From Bacteroidales bacterium (GTDB taxonomy: Bacteria > Bacteroidota > Bacteroidia > Bacteroidales > UBA932): 64,000 bases of DNA. The position numbers were made by a program, and so were the translations under genes. Of this stretch, positions 16,805 to 24,469 are shown piece by piece; positions within the stretch are counted from its first letter, which is position 1; every line of letters begins with the position of its first letter. The notes under the pieces are model-generated. The model was not told where the DNA came from, did not search any database, and was given only the letters and a program-made list of their open reading frames with translations. The stretch lies in assembly GCA_017395045.1 (NCBI GenBank), contig JAFPWG010000029.1:62001-126000 (forward strand), in the 5' to 3' direction.

Positions 16805-16834
16805 TTTTCTTTTCGAACAATTGGCTTATCTTTA
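16805..16834 (+). promoter_or_regulatory. Shared promoter-like element, copy 1
   Basis: A TTTTCTTTTCG tract leads, after a short A/T-rich stretch, to TATCTTTA (16827-16834). Very similar sequences precede two other genes (23591-23621 and 24971-25003). TATCTTTA is one base from TAnnTTTG. The PstS-like gene starts 75 bases downstream. Confidence 0.5.
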
Positions 16835-16909
16835 CATCAATAAACCGGAACCGTCCCCGTCGATAACCCGCACGCTGCCGGTGCAAGATTTATAGGTCCG
16901 GGGATTTTT

Positions 16910-17899
16910 ATGGATATGAAACTGAACGCAAAAAGAATAATCGGCTCGGCATTTCTTGTCATGCTGCTGAGCAGCTGCCGTGGCATAGACAATCCGGAAG
17001 GAGACCTGAAGGGCATCAAACTGGAAGATTGGCCGCTGACGGATTGCTCCACCAGCACCCGCCCGGTCCGGGATCTCGTGGCCTATAAGCTGCTTGGCGT
17101 GCCCTACAAGTGGGAAGTGGATTGGATGAGCGGTACGACTTATATCATCCAGCCTGACTTTTCTGGAGCGAAAACACCCTTCTCCTACCATGATTATGTT
17201 GCCAAGAACCACTTCAGCGGCACGCACGAAGCCTATATGAATCTCATGGAAGGCAAGACGGACGTGATCATTGCAAGCCGTGACATCTCCAGAAACGAAA
17301 AGACCTCCTCCGAAGAGTTGGGAGTCGAACTGGAAACGGCACCGCTCGCCATTGACGCCCTGGTGTTCATCGTCAATCCCAAGAACCCTGTCAAGAACTT
17401 GACTTCGGACCAGGTGCGGAAGATCTATACCGGCGAAATACGCAATTGGAAGGAAGTCGGCGGCATCGACCATGCCATCACCCCGTATATCCGGAATGCG
17501 GATTCCGGCAGCCAGGAAAAGATGGAAACCCTGGTCATGAAGGGATTGTCCATGATCGACAGGACCGACGGGAACTATATGTATGAAATCATCGGCTCAC
17601 AGATGGTCTCTCCATACCTTCAACTCGAAATCGATGAATATGGCATCGGCTACACGCCGTTTTTCTACTGCGCGGCGATGGTCCGCGATTTAATGAGGGT
17701 CGATATGCTTTCCATCGACGGCGTGGCACCCACCAAAGAATCGCTGCGGGCGAACAAGTATCCGTTCGTGTCAAGCATCTATGCTGCGGTCCGCAAGACG
17801 GAAGACCACGAGAGCATGGCGTACAAGCTCTATCAGTTCCTCTTTACCAAGAAAGGCGCGGACATGATCGATGAGAGCGGGTATATCGCAATCAGGTAA
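16910..17899 (+). CDS. PstS-like phosphate/oxyanion-binding lipoprotein
   Basis: The 329-residue lipoprotein (LLSSC, Cys23) has the PBP-like fold of phosphate ABC-transporter binding proteins. Landmarks are DALVFIVNPKNPVKNLT followed by IYTGEIRNWKEVGG, a signature of PstS and PstS-like proteins, and a C-terminal YKLYQFLFTKKGADMI helix. No pstCAB genes are nearby, so it is an orphan binding protein. It may feed or sense phosphate, since a Na+/phosphate symporter lies 3.2 kb away in the same island. Start: a second ATG at 16916 (MKLNAK) is also possible. Confidence 0.82.
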   Translation: MDMKLNAKRIIGSAFLVMLLSSCRGIDNPEGDLKGIKLEDWPLTDCSTSTRPVRDLVAYKLLGVPYKWEVDWMSGTTYIIQPDFSGAKTPFSYHDYVAKNHFSGTHEAYMNLMEGKTDVIIASRDISRNEKTSSEELGVELETAPLAIDALVFIVNPKNPVKNLTSDQVRKIYTGEIRNWKEVGGIDHAITPYIRNADSGSQEKMETLVMKGLSMIDRTDGNYMYEIIGSQMVSPYLQLEIDEYGIGYTPFFYCAAMVRDLMRVDMLSIDGVAPTKESLRANKYPFVSSIYAAVRKTEDHESMAYKLYQFLFTKKGADMIDESGYIAIR

Positions 17900-18063
17900 T
17901 CCTCAGGAGAGCGTGTACTCAAATTCGTATTGTTCGGTCTCTTCCACCTCCCCTGACAACAGTAGCCCATCCACCCCAATCCATTCACGGGCGGAATCCA
18001 TATCGGGAAGGGAAAGAGATTGAGCAATATAGTGTGATTGGGAGATAATCGCTATATTTAGGC

Positions 18064-18206
18064 CGGAAAATCAAAGAAGACAACGTGATACGGATGGACA
18101 CAGGGTAGTGCAAAGTCCCCGCCGGCTTAATCCTCGCTTTTGAAGTAATTCCGTCACGTCGTCTTGGGGCAAGTCTAGCAGGAGGTCATCTGGCCTCCTG
18201 CTTTTG
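18064..18206 (+). ncRNA. Candidate structured small RNA
   Basis: AAGACAACGTGA (18077-18088) can pair with TCACGTCGTCTT (18154-18165) over 12 positions with one mismatch, closing a domain of about 65 bases. An intrinsic terminator (18177-18205) follows 12 bases after the stem. A TATATTTA box ends at 18060, so a transcript of about 140 bases could start near 18066. The inner segment contains short G/C-rich runs (CAAAGTCCCCGCCGGC). I cannot match it to a known RNA class. Confidence 0.4.
18177..18205 (+). terminator. Intrinsic terminator after the candidate RNA
   Basis: There is a perfect 9-bp stem (18177-18185 with 18194-18202) with an 8-base loop, followed by TTT on the plus strand. Confidence 0.7.
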
Positions 18207-18253
18207 ATACTCTTTCACGGTAGTCTTCAAATCGTTCGAGAACCCATATTATC

Positions 18254-18293
18254 CCGCCACGAAAGAGCACAATATCCTCTTCGTGGCGGTTTT
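18254..18293 (+). terminator. Second plus-strand terminator hairpin
   Basis: A 13-bp stem (18254-18267 with 18277-18289, one bulged A) is followed by TTTTATTT. It points away from the minus-strand genes to its right, so it belongs to plus-strand transcription from the RNA region. Confidence 0.65.
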
Positions 18294-18340
18294 ATTTCGG
18301 CATTTCGGTATTTCAACCATATCCGTCTTGCCCATTTTAA

Positions 18341-18799
18341 TCATTTCTTGTCTGTTGCAAAGGATTCCAGCGTGGAGACCTGCTCCCGAGTGACTTCATG
18401 GAGAGGATACTCGATTCCCTGCGAGAAGTCGGCATAATCAAAGAATCGGGCAAGCCGTAGGTCTTCATCTTTACGATAGTAGACTTCCACAAGGGCGCCG
18501 CCCGGCTGCGGGGAATGCAGGTCGAGGGTTTCCAGTTTTCCTTCCAAATAGGCAAGGATCTCGGCTTTGTTGTCCCGGGAAAGAGAGAGTTCCTGCAGCC
18601 GATAGAGACCTTTGCGGTCTTCAAGCCGATAGCCGTGTCGGTAGAAAGGAAGCATCGTCGCGCCACAAAGAAGAATCACGACTCCCAGACCGCCCCATCC
18701 TTCTCCCAGAAGGAAGCAGGCGGCTCCTGCCGCGAAGATAACCGCCAGGACGGCGATGTCCTGCGGCAGGAACGTTTTCTTTACCTGCGGGTTTTTCAT
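18341..18799 (-). CDS. Small membrane protein, paralogue of the upstream gene
   Basis: The 152-residue protein has two membrane helices near the N terminus (about 15-55) followed by a cytoplasmic or periplasmic domain with ALVEVYYRKDEDLRLARFFDYADF. This closely follows the pattern in the neighbouring gene (IRLEVYYNAAAPVAYAQLFDFSNY), and the two are clear paralogues. Its ATG overlaps the neighbour's stop (ATGA). Family and function are not recognised. The operon starts with a Ca2+/Na+ antiporter. Confidence 0.75.
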   Translation of the reverse strand: MKNPQVKKTFLPQDIAVLAVIFAAGAACFLLGEGWGGLGVVILLCGATMLPFYRHGYRLEDRKGLYRLQELSLSRDNKAEILAYLEGKLETLDLHSPQPGGALVEVYYRKDEDLRLARFFDYADFSQGIEYPLHEVTREQVSTLESFATDKK

Positions 18800-19233
18800 A
18801 GTTTAGTGATGATTTGATCGGCTTTCGGGCCGCGTAATTCAACGATGCCCGTAGCGGGCTCATAGGTGTAATTGGAGAAGTCGAAGAGTTGAGCGTAGGC
18901 GACGGGCGCGGCCGCATTGTAGTAAACTTCCAGGCGGATGATGCCACCGTTGATGCTGGTATTCACATCGGGTTCGACATCTTTGCCCTCCAGGAAGCCT
19001 TTGAGGGAGTCCCTGCAGGTGTGGGCCACATCGAGGGCTTTCTTCTGAAGGACGATGTCTTCTCCTTCGCGTTTATAGCCGCCTTTAAAGAACAGCAGCA
19101 TCAGGATGCCGCAGACGGCCAGGATAATTCCGAGTCCGGCGTTGATGAAATAGAGGCCGATGCCGGCGGCCAGTACAATGGCAGATATGATTAGGTCCTT
19201 TTTTGTGTGAACCTTTTTGAATTTGATTTGCAT
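18796..19233 (-). CDS. Small membrane protein, paralogue of the downstream gene
   Basis: The 145-residue protein starts at MQIKFKK (complement of 19231-19233), 2 bases after the antiporter stop. A longer frame starting upstream inside the antiporter gene is unlikely. Two hydrophobic helices (about 14-50) are followed by a domain with a KALDVAHTCRDSLKGFLEGK helix and the paired-strand EVYYN...QLFDFSNYTY motif. It shares architecture and motif spacing with the next gene. Function is unknown. Translation is coupled at both ends. Confidence 0.75.
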   Translation of the reverse strand: MQIKFKKVHTKKDLIISAIVLAAGIGLYFINAGLGIILAVCGILMLLFFKGGYKREGEDIVLQKKALDVAHTCRDSLKGFLEGKDVEPDVNTSINGGIIRLEVYYNAAAPVAYAQLFDFSNYTYEPATGIVELRGPKADQIITKL

Positions 19234-19235
19234 GA

Positions 19236-20186
19236 TTATAAGTTGATAAACAAATAAGTGTAATAGGCTCCGAAAACCAGGAGCATCAGTGCGCCTTCCC
19301 AGCGGTCGATCCGCTCTCTTCGGCCTGTGTAAGCCCAAAGGAGCAACAGGATCATACTTAGCGTGAGAACCAAAGCATCGACATATGTCACAGATGCTAA
19401 GGAAAGCGGTGTAATGAGGGCAGATGAGCCCAGAATCAGGAGGATATTGAAGACGTTAGAACCAAGGATGTTGCCGAGGGCCAGTTGGTCCCGTCCTTTG
19501 AGGGCGGCCACGAGACTGGTGGCCAGTTCCGGGAGTGATGTGCCTCCGGCCAGAATCGTAACGGCGATGAACTTGTCGCTGACACCGAGCATCCGAGCTA
19601 GATTCGTGGCAGAATTCACGAACAGATTGCCTCCGAATATCAGTCCGGAGAGCCCGGCAAGGACCATGAGAATGGCTATCCACAGTTTCCGGGGCTTGGA
19701 TTCAGCTGCATCTTCTGCGGGTTTGCCGGTTACGAATGAATGGACGATATAGCCAGCGAAAATGGCAAGGAGCAGCGCTCCTTCCCAGCGGGAAAGACTG
19801 TCGGTCTGGCCGATGCCCCAAAGTGTGCGGTTCAGGCCTATCGCCAGATAAAGAACCGTAGCGGTAAGCGTGAGCGGGATATCCTTCTTGCGGTTGTCCT
19901 GCGTCATGGTGACCGGACATAGCAACGCCGTAAGTCCCAAGATAAACAGGACATTGAAGATGTTGGAGCCGATGACATTGCCGACGGCGATATCGGCATT
20001 CCCCTCCAATGCGCCCGTGAGGCTTACCACCAGTTCCGGACACGAAGTCCCAAAGCCAACGATGGTAAGGCCGATTACGAATTCACTGACGCCAGCCCTC
20101 CTAGCGATGGAGGAAGCGCCTTCAACAAGCCAGTCAGCACCCAGGACGATAAGTCCCAGGCCGACCAGCAGCCAGATAATGGTCAT
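19236..20186 (-). CDS. Calcium/sodium antiporter (CaCA family, YrbG-like)
   Basis: The 316-residue inner-membrane protein has about ten helices in two inverted halves. Each half has the CaCA alpha-repeat: GFGTSCPELVVSLTGALEGN with GNVIGSNIFN in the first, and AGGTSLPELATSLVAALKGR with GNILGSNVFN in the second. The conserved acidic residues of both repeats (the Glu in CPELV and LPELA) are intact. It would export Ca2+ in exchange for Na+ or H+. It is the first gene of a three-gene operon with two small membrane proteins. Confidence 0.92.
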   Translation of the reverse strand: MTIIWLLVGLGLIVLGADWLVEGASSIARRAGVSEFVIGLTIVGFGTSCPELVVSLTGALEGNADIAVGNVIGSNIFNVLFILGLTALLCPVTMTQDNRKKDIPLTLTATVLYLAIGLNRTLWGIGQTDSLSRWEGALLLAIFAGYIVHSFVTGKPAEDAAESKPRKLWIAILMVLAGLSGLIFGGNLFVNSATNLARMLGVSDKFIAVTILAGGTSLPELATSLVAALKGRDQLALGNILGSNVFNILLILGSSALITPLSLASVTYVDALVLTLSMILLLLWAYTGRRERIDRWEGALMLLVFGAYYTYLFINL

Positions 20187-20244
20187 GATGGTTGTTCTGA
20201 TTGATAGATAACTGTCCGATTGTCAAAAGAGCATTGACAAGCTG

Positions 20245-20637
20245 CTAAAGCCGGAGGCTGCAAATGGAAAACAGATATCTGTCAGGAAGATACATCCCCG
20301 CCAGGTGCACGATGGACTGGGCCAGGAAGGGATGCAAATGGTTGTTGTCGATGACTTTTCCGGCTTTGATGATGCGGAAGGTGGACCGTACCTGCGGCTG
20401 CGTCCGTCTTCCGGACTGCGAGACACGGATCAGGACGGAATTCGTGCCGCCGTCTCCTGCGAAGGTGTATCCCTGTGCGGCAGCGATGCAGAGTTCCCGG
20501 TTCTGGGTATAATCGGATGTCTTATTGGTTGATTGGCCTTCCGATACACTGTACTGGCCGCTTTCCTGCGAACTCGTAACCACCTCTGCTCTTCCACCGG
20601 AGAGAAAGAACAGCAGAAAGGATAATATGAGCGTCAC
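20245..20637 (-). CDS. Small exported hypothetical protein
   Basis: The open frame extends up to an ATG at 20679, but a TATCTTTG promoter box lies inside that extension (20653-20660, minus strand). A downstream GTG (20637, VTLILSF; or 20646, VKRVTL) is therefore more likely, giving about 130 residues. There is a signal peptide, then a polar Ser/Thr-rich part, and a conserved-looking C-terminal half (RIIKAGKVIDNNHLHPFLAQS and DRYLFSICSLRL). Function unknown. It is divergent from another small exported protein. Confidence 0.6.
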   Translation of the reverse strand: MTLILSFLLFFLSGGRAEVVTSSQESGQYSVSEGQSTNKTSDYTQNRELCIAAAQGYTFAGDGGTNSVLIRVSQSGRRTQPQVRSTFRIIKAGKVIDNNHLHPFLAQSIVHLAGMYLPDRYLFSICSLRL

Positions 20638-20652
20638 CCGTTTCACGCAGTA

Positions 20653-20660
20653 CAAAGATA
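20653..20660 (-). promoter_or_regulatory. -7 element TATCTTTG for the small exported gene
   Basis: A perfect TAnnTTTG octamer lies on the minus strand. A start site about 7 bases downstream would fall near the GTG codons at 20646 or 20637, giving little or no leader. Confidence 0.45.
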
Positions 20661-20734
20661 GCAAAAACGCGCAAAACAAGTATCGGGCGTTCCCGAAATA
20701 TCTGCGGAATAAAAATTGCAGTGGATTCTGGCAG

Positions 20735-21019
20735 ATGAAGATTCTGACACTTTTCCTTGCGCTGTTTCTGACCTTGCTGCCGGAAAGTGCTCCTTTTGTC
20801 AGTTATTCCCAGGGACAGGATATCTGTCTTGAAGAGGTGGACGATGTGGAAGAGGAGGCCGTCATCCGTATTCCCCAACGGATTCCGAAAAAGATTCTCA
20901 CGGCAACCGATGCCTTTTCCCCGGAGATCAAGCCCGCATCCATTCAGAATCTCACATTTCATCTCATCCATTTCTGTTTTGAAAGGCAATGGCTGAAAGC
21001 GTGTCTGCTTCGGCTATAG
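20735..21019 (+). CDS. Small exported hypothetical protein
   Basis: The 94-residue product starts at MKILTLFLALFLTLLP, a good signal peptide. The much longer upstream open frame covers the divergent gene and is not used. The mature part is short and charged (EEVDDVEEEAVIRIPQRIPKK) and ends with FERQWLKACLLRL. No family is recognised. It is divergent from the preceding small exported protein, about 100 bases apart, and sits 51 bases before the phosphate symporter gene, so it may share a transcript with it. Confidence 0.6.
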   Translation: MKILTLFLALFLTLLPESAPFVSYSQGQDICLEEVDDVEEEAVIRIPQRIPKKILTATDAFSPEIKPASIQNLTFHLIHFCFERQWLKACLLRL

Positions 21020-21021
21020 AC

Positions 21022-21046
21022 TGAATCCTTCTTTCAGGAGGATTCA
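21022..21046. promoter_or_regulatory. Hairpin in the leader of the phosphate symporter gene
   Basis: TGAATCC (21022-21028) pairs with GGATTCA (21040-21046), and additional pairs inside leave a small loop. No T-run follows, so it is not a standard terminator. It lies 25 bases before the symporter ATG. Confidence 0.4.
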
Positions 21047-21070
21047 AGTCATTCTTTCAAAACAACTTAT

Positions 21071-22753
21071 ATGGATTTAACAGCAATCATCACCTCTTTG
21101 CTGACACTTCTTGCAGGAATCGGTGTATTCCTGATCGCGTGTCAGATGATGAGCTCGAATCTAGAAGCGGCGAGCTCGGAAAAACTGAAACTGCTCTTTT
21201 CGAAAGCTTCCAACAGCAAACTGATGGGTGTCGGAATCGGCGCGCTGGGGACGGCGGCCATCCAGAGTTCCGGCGCCACCACGGTCATGACCATCGGCTT
21301 TGTCAATGCCGGTATCATCTCCCTGGCGCAGGCCGCGACCATCATCTATGGCGCCAACATCGGTACCACAGTGACGGCGCAGATTGTCGCCCTGGGTATG
21401 TTCGGGGGCAATTCCCTGTCCACGAGCGTCATCTTCTCGGCCTTCGCCGGCCTGGGCGCCTTCCTGAGCATCTTTGCCAAAAAGAGCGGTTCCAAGACCC
21501 TGGGCGGCATCCTGGCTGGCTTCGGCCTTCTGTTCGTGGGCCTGGAACTCATGAGCGGATCGATGGAACAGTTCGCCGCCCTGGACGGTGTCAAAACATT
21601 CCTCGCCGGAATCGGAAATCCCATCCTGCTCGTCCTGCTGGGCGCTGTCTTCACGGCCATCATCCAGAGTTCCTCTGTCATGACCTCCATTGCGCTGGCC
21701 ATGGTGGTGACTGGGCTCATCGGGATTGATCAGGGCATCTATCTGACGATGGGTTCCAACATCGGATCCTGCGTGGTCGCCATCATCGCGGGTGTCACCA
21801 GTGGAACCAACGCCAGGCGCACAGCCCTCATACATTTGTTGTTCAACTGTTCCGGAGTAATCCTGTTCATGCTCGCAGCGATGGTGCTGGGCTGGTTCGA
21901 CCTCTCTTACGGAAGCCTGTTTGAGAAACTGTTCCCTTCGGCGCCTCAGATCCAGTTGGCCATGTTCCATACTTTCTTCAATACGGTGACAGTGGCCATC
22001 ATGCTGCCCCTGACGGGGCTGTTGGTCGCGCTGGTGGTCAAGATGATTCCGGAACGGTCCGTTCCCAAAGATTCAGAATTCTCCCTCCGTTATGTGGACG
22101 AGAATATGCTTCGCACCCCTCCTGTGGCCGTTTCACAGGTCAAACGCGAGATTCTGAGGATGGCCGATATCGCCCTAGGGAATGTCGACCGCGCGCTGGA
22201 CATGGCCGTGCAACTGGATTTTTCCGGGAGAAGCCTTTTCGAGCGGGCCGAACGGGAGTTGAATTTCATCAATCGCGAACTGGTCGGTCTCGTCGTAAGA
22301 CTGAACGGCAGGAGCGGTCTGGGCGAAAAGGACAGGACGTACCTATCCGGCACTTACCGCAGTATCCGAGACATCGAACGGATTGGCGATTATGCGGAGA
22401 ACATCGTTGAATATGCTACCGTCCTTGCCGACACTTCCCAGCAGTTCTCCGACGATGCCAAATATGAAATCAGCCAGTTGAAGAAACTGCTGCACCAGTT
22501 GTATGCCCATGCGATGGATGCGTATCAGAATGAAAGCCTGGAGTCCCTGCGCGAAGCCAACTTCATAGAGGAGGAAATCGACGACTACACCAAAGAAATG
22601 GAAGACGGGCACATCGCCCGTATGGAGAAAGGCATCTGTACACCTTCCGTCGGGGCGCAGTATCTGGAACTCTCCTCCAATGCCGAGCGTATCGCTGACC
22701 ATATGATCAATATCGCCAAATCAATCAAATCACTTAAAGCAACCAAATCATGA
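21071..22753 (+). CDS. Na+/phosphate symporter with C-terminal PhoU-like domain
   Basis: The 560-residue protein belongs to the NptA/PNaS family. The membrane part (about 1-325) has two inverted repeats, each with the QSS signature: AIQSSGATTVMTIGFVNAG near 59-77 and AIIQSSSVMTSIALAMVV near 197-214. The C-terminal 200 residues are helical and PhoU-like (IRDIERIGDYAENIVEYA and NAERIADHMINIAKSIK). It would import phosphate, or export it when levels are high, using the Na+ gradient. The PhoU domain probably tunes activity. The stop overlaps the next ATG (ATGA), forming a two-gene operon. Confidence 0.93.
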   Translation: MDLTAIITSLLTLLAGIGVFLIACQMMSSNLEAASSEKLKLLFSKASNSKLMGVGIGALGTAAIQSSGATTVMTIGFVNAGIISLAQAATIIYGANIGTTVTAQIVALGMFGGNSLSTSVIFSAFAGLGAFLSIFAKKSGSKTLGGILAGFGLLFVGLELMSGSMEQFAALDGVKTFLAGIGNPILLVLLGAVFTAIIQSSSVMTSIALAMVVTGLIGIDQGIYLTMGSNIGSCVVAIIAGVTSGTNARRTALIHLLFNCSGVILFMLAAMVLGWFDLSYGSLFEKLFPSAPQIQLAMFHTFFNTVTVAIMLPLTGLLVALVVKMIPERSVPKDSEFSLRYVDENMLRTPPVAVSQVKREILRMADIALGNVDRALDMAVQLDFSGRSLFERAERELNFINRELVGLVVRLNGRSGLGEKDRTYLSGTYRSIRDIERIGDYAENIVEYATVLADTSQQFSDDAKYEISQLKKLLHQLYAHAMDAYQNESLESLREANFIEEEIDDYTKEMEDGHIARMEKGICTPSVGAQYLELSSNAERIADHMINIAKSIKSLKATKS

Positions 22754-23193
22754 AAATGTTTACAAATCTTTTCGCGGTCATGACCCTCGTGTCCGCCGCC
22801 ACATTACTCGTTTCATGCAAAGACGCCATTATGACCACCGACAAACTGCCCGAAGCGGCTCAGTCCTTCATAAAGGAATACTTTCCTGAGAATACCGTCT
22901 CCTATGTCAAGAAAGACAGTGAACTCACCAAAACAACCTATGAGGTCGTGTTTCAGGACGGTACCGAGACTGAATTCGACGGCAAGGGACAGTGGGACAA
23001 AATCGACTGCAAACGGACGGCCGTGCCTGCCGCACTGATTCCCGCCGCCATCGCCGATTATGTCCGGCAGAGTTTCCCGGGCCAGGTCATCGTCAAGATT
23101 GACAAAGAGACTTTGGGTCATGAGATTGAACTTGCCAGCGGCCTGGAACTCAAGTTTGATAAAAAAGGCAAGCTGGTCAACGTTGATGACTAG
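22750..23193 (+). CDS. PepSY-like (DUF2874) lipoprotein
   Basis: The 147-residue lipoprotein (LLVSC, Cys23) consists of two related halves of the PepSY-like fold common in Bacteroidetes: LPEAAQSFIKEYFPENTVSY with TTYEVVFQDGTETEFDGKG, then IPAAIADYVRQSFPGQVIVK with GLELKFDKKGKL. Such proteins are periplasmic, often acidic and often near ion-related genes. Their ligand is not established. It is translationally coupled to the symporter. Confidence 0.85.
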   Translation: MKMFTNLFAVMTLVSAATLLVSCKDAIMTTDKLPEAAQSFIKEYFPENTVSYVKKDSELTKTTYEVVFQDGTETEFDGKGQWDKIDCKRTAVPAALIPAAIADYVRQSFPGQVIVKIDKETLGHEIELASGLELKFDKKGKLVNVDD

Positions 23194-23396
23194 CGTTGGC
23201 ACCAGGCTTTCTATCGTCCATGACCTCCGGCATAAATACATTTTGCGGCAGTTCATGGCGTCTTTTCCCTTGCCTTGTGTCTCTTTATGTCGCTTTCCCT
23301 ATACATCCTGAAAAGCCACGAAAGTTTCACCTATGTTTCACCCGATGTCTTTTTGTGTTCTTATAAATCGCTTATTATCAATGTATTACAAGGTAT

Positions 23397-23460
23397 AGTT
23401 CGAGTCTCGTTTTCCGCTCTGAACGCCTCGCAGTAATGCGGGACGTTTTTGTTCGGGGGC
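23397..23460 (+). repeat. Direct repeat copy 2: tRNA-Gly 3' end plus terminator (attR-like)
   Basis: 60 of 64 bases match copy 1. Two of the changes fall in the CCA (now CTG), so this copy could not complete a tRNA, which suits a displaced att site. The terminator stem is kept with one change. Confidence 0.75.
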
Positions 23461-23590
23461 TGCACCGGTCTTCGGACGCCGATGTCTCCCACTCTGCTGG
23501 GGGGCCTGGTCTTCAGCGCGTCTATATGTACACAGAAGCAGCGTACACGGGTAGTCTCCAATCTTCCTGACCACACCAGGTGTATAAGCC

Positions 23591-23621
23591 TTTTTCTTTT
23601 CGGCCAATTGACTTATCTTTA
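23591..23621 (+). promoter_or_regulatory. Shared promoter-like element, copy 2
   Basis: TTTTTCTTTTCGGC followed by TATCTTTA (23614-23621). TTTT at 23591-23594 is 19 bases upstream of the octamer. The DUF1349 gene starts 46 bases downstream. Confidence 0.5.
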
Positions 23622-23667
23622 TGCCGGCAAACCGGTATGACTTGCCGAAACCAATAACCCATACGAC

Positions 23668-24408
23668 ATGATGAAACTGTCCAACTCCTTCGCAACCACT
23701 GGCATTTGTCTCTTATTGCTGTCCTGCGGCAGCCAGACCACGACGTCTTCCCCGTCCGATTCAGTCGACGGAGTGGCGACGGCCCTACAAAACGGCGGAG
23801 ATGTCGACCTGACCGCTTTTCAGTGGACACGCGAACCGGCCGCCTTTTCCATTGACGGCCGGACGCTGACGGTTACCACGGCCCCGCATACGGACCTTTG
23901 GCAGCGGACCTACTATCATTTCCGCAATGACAATGCCCCGGTATTCCAGATCCAAACGAAGGAGCCGTACTTCAGTTTTGTCGTGAAAACCGATTTCACC
24001 CAGAGCCACCAGCGCTTTGACCAGTGCGGCGTCGTGATGTACCTGGACAGCGACAACTGGCTCAAGGGCTCCGTGGAATTCGAGAACGAGGCGTTCCAGC
24101 ATCTGGGCAGCGTCGCCACCAACAACGGTTATTCCGACTGGGCTACGACGGCCATTCCGGCCGATGTTAAAACCATGTGGTACCGATTCTCCAGGAGGGC
24201 CGACGACTACTGCATCGAGTGCTCGACCGACGGGACCAACTTCAGCCAGATGCGCATCTGCCACATGTATGCGGGTGCCGATGTCATCCGCTTCGGCGTA
24301 TACGCCTGTTCCCCGGAAGAATCGTCCTTCACAGCCGTTTTCTCGGACATGAAGATTACCGAATGCCAGTGGAAAGCCCACGACGGTCAGCAGCCGGATC
24401 AAGAATAA
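23668..24408 (+). CDS. DUF1349 lipoprotein (concanavalin A-like fold)
   Basis: The 246-residue lipoprotein (LLLLSC, Cys20) has the DUF1349 pattern: TDLWQRTYYHFRNDNAP, FSFVVKTDF, then the hallmark FDQCGVVMYLDSDNWLKGSVEFE and a late MRICHMYAG...FGVYACSP segment. The family has a beta-jellyroll resembling concanavalin A-like lectins and glucanases, but activity is mostly undefined. It lies between tRNA repeats 2 and 3 and so may be cargo of a second small insertion. Two ATGs (23668, 23671) are possible starts. Confidence 0.87.
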   Translation: MMKLSNSFATTGICLLLLSCGSQTTTSSPSDSVDGVATALQNGGDVDLTAFQWTREPAAFSIDGRTLTVTTAPHTDLWQRTYYHFRNDNAPVFQIQTKEPYFSFVVKTDFTQSHQRFDQCGVVMYLDSDNWLKGSVEFENEAFQHLGSVATNNGYSDWATTAIPADVKTMWYRFSRRADDYCIECSTDGTNFSQMRICHMYAGADVIRFGVYACSPEESSFTAVFSDMKITECQWKAHDGQQPDQE

Positions 24409-24418
24409 GAAGAAAAGC

Positions 24419-24469
24419 CTCGTTTTCCGCTCCAAACGCCTCGCAGCAATGCGGGGCGTTTTTGTTTGG
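24419..24469 (+). repeat. Direct repeat copy 3: tRNA-Gly 3' end plus terminator
   Basis: 50 of 51 bases match copy 1, including the CCA. It begins 11 bases after the DUF1349 stop, so it also serves that gene as terminator (stem GCCTCGC/GCGGGGC and T-run). Confidence 0.75.

Larger units (their letters stand above)
17900..18340. other. 440-base gene-free stretch with a candidate structured RNA and two hairpins
   Basis: No credible ORF is present. The stretch holds a TATATTTA box (18053-18060), a long-range stem, and two plus-strand terminator hairpins (18177-18205 and 18254-18293), which are listed separately. The first 150 bases show nothing I can name. Confidence 0.5.
23194..23667. other. 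474-base gene-free stretch with the second tRNA repeat
   Basis: It contains a TTATAAATCGCTTATTATCAA segment (about 23361-23381) just before tRNA repeat copy 2, and promoter-like element copy 2 near its right end. Between them I see no ORF with protein-like composition. The sequence before the repeat resembles in style the boundary of Bacteroidetes integrase elements, but no integrase is left. Confidence 0.45.

Noticed and set aside
16832-17473. 213-codon minus-strand frame inside the PstS-like gene
   Set aside because: Antisense to a well-supported binding protein, with no domain.
18100-18125. Similarity of the RNA core to cyclic-di-GMP or cobalamin riboswitch fragments
   Set aside because: Only short pieces resemble either class. 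The required helices and conserved core are not present, and no gene follows.
22813-23256. Minus-strand frame that might be an integrase start beside the second tRNA repeat
   Set aside because: Most of it is the complement of the PepSY-like gene and no recombinase motif is seen.
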